From positions 124,001 to 188,000 of the forward strand of contig NZ_JAETWB010000001.1 of the NCBI RefSeq assembly GCF_016773205.1: a stretch of DNA of 64,000 bases, given 5' to 3'. This stretch comes from Belnapia arida. GTDB lineage: Bacteria; Pseudomonadota; Alphaproteobacteria; Acetobacterales; Acetobacteraceae. Positions within the stretch are counted from its first letter, which is position 1; the number at the start of each line of letters is the position of its first letter. Both the position numbers and the translations under genes were made by a program. The notes under the pieces were generated by a model. The model saw only the letters and a program-made list of their open reading frames with translations, was not told the origin of the DNA and did not search any database. Below are positions 61,802 to 64,000 of this stretch, piece by piece.

Positions 61802-62276
61802 GGAGGAGGCGCTCCGCCGCGCAATCGCCCTTTCAGCCGAGGCGGCGGCGACGCCCGGCTGCGAGCCCTTCGGCGCCGTGGTGGTGCGTGGGGGCGAGAT
61901 TGTCGGCGAGGGCTTCAACCGCTCGCGCAGCCGGCTCAATCCCACCGCCCATGGCGAGACGGAGGCGATCCGCGACGCCTGCGCCCGGCTCGGTACGCTC
62001 GACCTCACCGGATGCACCCTGGCGACCTCCTGCGAGCCCTGCGCCCTCTGCGTCGCCGCGATGCAGATCGCCGGCATCGGGCGCGTGGTCTATGCCGCGT
62101 CGCTGGCCGACAGCGCCCGGGCATTGGCCGGTGTGCCGAAGGAGCGCCGCCGCGGCGGCGATGTCGCCGCCCTCCGCCGCGAGGCCGGCGCCCCGATCGG
62201 CCAGGGCCGCATCCCCGCCCGCCAGGCGCTGGTGGCGGAGGCGGTGGCGGTGTTGGAGTCCTGGGCGAGGGGCTAA
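61794..62276 (+). CDS. nucleoside/guanine deaminase family protein
   Basis: The 160-residue CDA-fold deaminase has the zinc site His53 with catalytic Glu55 (AHGETEAI), and Cys83 and Cys86 (SCEPCALCVAA). The layout is that of guanine deaminase GuaD and related cytosine/isocytosine deaminases, though tRNA TadA is a possibility. Translation is coupled to the upstream Bug protein by an eight-base overlap. The substrate could be related to the ligand that protein imports; this is inference. Confidence 0.85.
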   Translation: MTEEEALRRAIALSAEAAATPGCEPFGAVVVRGGEIVGEGFNRSRSRLNPTAHGETEAIRDACARLGTLDLTGCTLATSCEPCALCVAAMQIAGIGRVVYAASLADSARALAGVPKERRRGGDVAALRREAGAPIGQGRIPARQALVAEAVAVLESWARG

Positions 62277-62302
62277 CCTCCTTTCCCGGAGGACCTGCCG
62301 CC

Positions 62303-62755
62303 ATGCTCCCCAGCCTCGACTTCATTGCCGAAGCCCGCTTCGACGTCGCCGCCCCCGTCATCCTCGGCCCCGGCCCGCAGGGCGAGCGGCGCGTCGTCCC
62401 GATCCTCGGCGGCCGCATCGCCGGGCCGCGGCTCGAGGGGGAGGTGCTTCCCGGCGGCACCGACCACCAGCTCATCCGACCGGACGGCGTGACGGAGATC
62501 GTCGCCCGCTACACGCTCCGCCTCGTCGATGGCGCGCTGGTTCATGTCGTCAACAGCGGCCTCCGCCACGCGGCGCCGGAGGACATGGCCCGGCTGCTGC
62601 GGGGCGAGCCGGTGCCGCCCGAGCGCGTTTATTTCCGCACGACACCGGTCTTCGAGACCGCTGCCCCCGCCCATGCCTGGCTGCACCGCCAGGTCTTCCT
62701 CGGCTATGGCGAACGCCAGCCAAGCGCCGTCATCATCCGCATCTACGGCGCCTGA
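62303..62755 (+). CDS. DUF3237 family protein
   Basis: The 150-residue protein matches the DUF3237 pattern: LDFIAEARFDVAAPVILGPGPQGERRVVPILGG, HQLIRPDGVTEIVARYTLRL and YFRTTPVFET. These are single-domain barrels found beside catabolic genes; function is unknown. GGAGGA lies nine bases before the ATG. It follows the deaminase by 26 bases, so Bug, deaminase and DUF3237 form one small operon. Confidence 0.85.
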   Translation: MLPSLDFIAEARFDVAAPVILGPGPQGERRVVPILGGRIAGPRLEGEVLPGGTDHQLIRPDGVTEIVARYTLRLVDGALVHVVNSGLRHAAPEDMARLLRGEPVPPERVYFRTTPVFETAAPAHAWLHRQVFLGYGERQPSAVIIRIYGA

Positions 62756-62759
62756 CAGC

Positions 62760-63734
62760 CTATTCGATCGCCCGAAACCCCGTCGCCCGCACCACCTCCG
62801 CCCAGCGCGCCGTCTCGGTCCGCATCAGCGTGGCGAAGTCCTCCCGCCCGGCCGGCGAGAGGCGGAACCCGGCCTCCTGCAGGCGGATGCGGAGCGGCGG
62901 CGCCGCCATGGCTCGCAGCACCGCTGCCTCGATCTCGGCGGCGAGCGGGCCGGGAGTCGCTGCCGGGGCCACCAGCCCGAACCAAGCGCTGATCGAGAGC
63001 GCCGGCCGCCCCAGCTCCGCCATCGTGGGCACGCCGGGCAGCAAGGGGGAGCGCTCCGGCCCGGTCACCGCCAGCGCCTTCATCCGCCCTGCCTGCACAT
63101 GCGGTGCGACCGCGGCGATGCTGCCGAACATGCCCTGCACATTGCCGTTCAACAACGCGGCCACCGCATCCGCCGTCGCGCGGAAATGCACCGCCTCGAC
63201 CGTCACCCCCGCCGCCTGTCCGAGCATGGCGGCGGCGAAATGCCCGGGGCTGCCCGCGCCGAAGGTCCCCATGTAGAGCGCCCTCTGTCCCTTTCCCCAG
63301 GCGAGGTAGCCGTCGAGGTCGGCGGCCGGCAGCCCCGGCGGCACGACCAGGGCGAAATCCACCGATGCCAGCTCGGCGACGGCGGTGAAGTCCCGCGCCG
63401 GATCATAGGGCAGCCGGGCATAGGTGCTCGGCGCCATGGCGAGCTGCGCCACTTCGCCGAGCAGCAGCGTCGAGCCGTCGGGGGGCGCCGTCTTCGCCAC
63501 CTCCTGCGCCGCGATCAGCCCGCCCGCGCCCGGCTTGTTGTCGACGACGATGCCGGCCGGCCAGGCCTCCTTCATCCCCTCCGCCAGCAGCCGCCCGAGC
63601 AGGTCGGGGCCCGTTCCGGCCGGGAAGCCGAGCAGGATGCGCAGCGGCCGGTCGGGCAGCGCCGCGAACGCGGGGAAGGGGAGGGCAGCCGCGCCGGCGA
63701 GCAGGGCACGCCGCCCCAAAGGACGCTGGAACAT
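62760..63734 (-). CDS. Bug-family (TctC) tripartite tricarboxylate binding protein
   Basis: The 324-residue receptor has a Tat-like signal (RRALLAGAAALPFPAFA) and Bug motifs LRILLGFPAGTGPDLLGRLL, IVVDNKPGAGG and LYMGTFGAGSPGH. GGAGG is nine bases before the ATG. It is convergent with the DUF3237 gene and differs clearly from the other Bug protein 1 kb away. It is downstream of the aldolase gene on the same strand and may import that enzyme's substrate or precursor. Confidence 0.92.
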   Translation of the reverse strand: MFQRPLGRRALLAGAAALPFPAFAALPDRPLRILLGFPAGTGPDLLGRLLAEGMKEAWPAGIVVDNKPGAGGLIAAQEVAKTAPPDGSTLLLGEVAQLAMAPSTYARLPYDPARDFTAVAELASVDFALVVPPGLPAADLDGYLAWGKGQRALYMGTFGAGSPGHFAAAMLGQAAGVTVEAVHFRATADAVAALLNGNVQGMFGSIAAVAPHVQAGRMKALAVTGPERSPLLPGVPTMAELGRPALSISAWFGLVAPAATPGPLAAEIEAAVLRAMAAPPLRIRLQEAGFRLSPAGREDFATLMRTETARWAEVVRATGFRAIE

Positions 63735-63814
63735 GGACGGGACTCCTCCCGGGCGCCAAGCGCCTCGTTTCGTTGCCAAGGGAGGCAAGCAAAGCCGACC
63801 GGGAGGGTCAACCG

Positions 63815-64000
63815 CTACCCGAAGGTCCCGAGCAGGTCCTCCACCTGCGCCGCGGTCAGCTCGCGTGCACCCTGCCCGCGGAGCATGAGGGCGAGCTTGG
63901 CGGCTTCCTCCAGCTCCTCCGCCGCATAGACCGCATCGTCGAGCGTCTTTCCGCTGACGACCGGCCCATGATTGGCCAACAGCACCGCCCGCGCATCCCG
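63815..64000 (-). CDS. class II aldolase/decarboxylase (C-terminal 61 residues only)
   Basis: Only the end of this gene is in the window. The peptide reads ANHGPVVSGKTLDDAVYAAE and then a helical tail ending LLGTFG. That matches the C-terminus of class II aldolase/adducin proteins, notably 3-oxo-tetronate 4-phosphate decarboxylase (OtnC); the His of NHGP belongs to the zinc site of that family. OtnC acts in four-carbon acid sugar catabolism, usually beside OtnK kinase and a transporter. The gene would be read before the Bug gene that follows on the same strand. Confidence 0.8.
   Translation of the reverse strand, partial: RDARAVLLANHGPVVSGKTLDDAVYAAEELEEAAKLALMLRGQGARELTAAQVEDLLGTFG

Overview
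The window is ordinary chromosomal DNA of a very GC-rich alphaproteobacterium. An Acetobacteraceae/Roseomonas-like member of the Rhodospirillales is the best guess. This is inferred from gene content: a sufBCDS-U-T-A operon behind an Rrf2 regulator, a complete sdhCDAB operon, argD-argF-hslO, nth next to DUF2244, DUF1285 with a CoA-pyrophosphatase Nudix and cca, a MoxR/DUF58/DUF4159 unit, and several stand-alone Bug (TctC-type) binding proteins. No rRNA, tRNA, CRISPR array, insertion sequence, phage gene or attachment site was seen. Genes are tightly packed, many neighbours overlap by ATGA or TGATG, and no gene-free stretch exceeds about 300 bases.

Layout. 1-2.9 kb: a truncated branched-chain-type ABC binding protein, a benzoylformate decarboxylase-like ThDP enzyme and a divergent Asp/Glu-racemase-fold protein. 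3-8.5 kb: glycosyltransferase, endonuclease III, DUF2244, an HTH regulator, apolipoprotein N-acyltransferase and a single-pass membrane protein. 8.6-15.7 kb: lipoproteins, folE, argD-argF-hslO, a PRC-barrel protein and a GlcG/HbpS-like protein. 15.7-20.6 kb: recX, then a minus-strand run of methyltransferase, GT2 glycosyltransferase, SMR-like protein, amidase and two paralogous small lipoproteins. 20.9-27.5 kb: two EamA transporters with a metallo-beta-lactamase-fold hydrolase, a Nudix hydrolase, a nitroreductase, an SDR and a cytochrome P450.

27.6-34.1 kb is the complete SUF iron-sulfur cluster assembly operon. It ends in an intrinsic terminator and starts at a recognisable promoter/operator. 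34.2-36.5 kb: an alpha/beta hydrolase and a class III aminotransferase. 36.5-44.3 kb: MoxR, DUF58, a BatA-like/DUF4159 protein, a second large membrane protein, a lipoprotein and an ankyrin-repeat protein. 44.4-49.2 kb: DUF1285, Nudix, DUF6111-like, cca, an ABC exporter and a SugE-type SMR transporter. 49.4-54.6 kb: sdhCDAB and a dipeptide-type binding protein whose ribosome binding site lies inside a strong hairpin. 54.6-64 kb is an accessory catabolic stretch: ACP-like protein, peptidoglycan-binding repeats, amidase, haloperoxidase-like hydrolase, acetamidase/formamidase, DUF922 putative protease, CorA, two Bug proteins, a deaminase, DUF3237 and the end of a class II aldolase.

SUF supplies clusters that SdhB and Nth need. 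No clearly new defence or mobile system was found. The most interesting material consists of small features: translation-control hairpins, an apparent CTG start, enzyme-family members lacking expected catalytic residues, unexpected cysteine clusters, paralogous lipoproteins, and the MoxR/DUF4159 unit of unknown function. Family names were assigned by recognising sequence patterns, with no database search.
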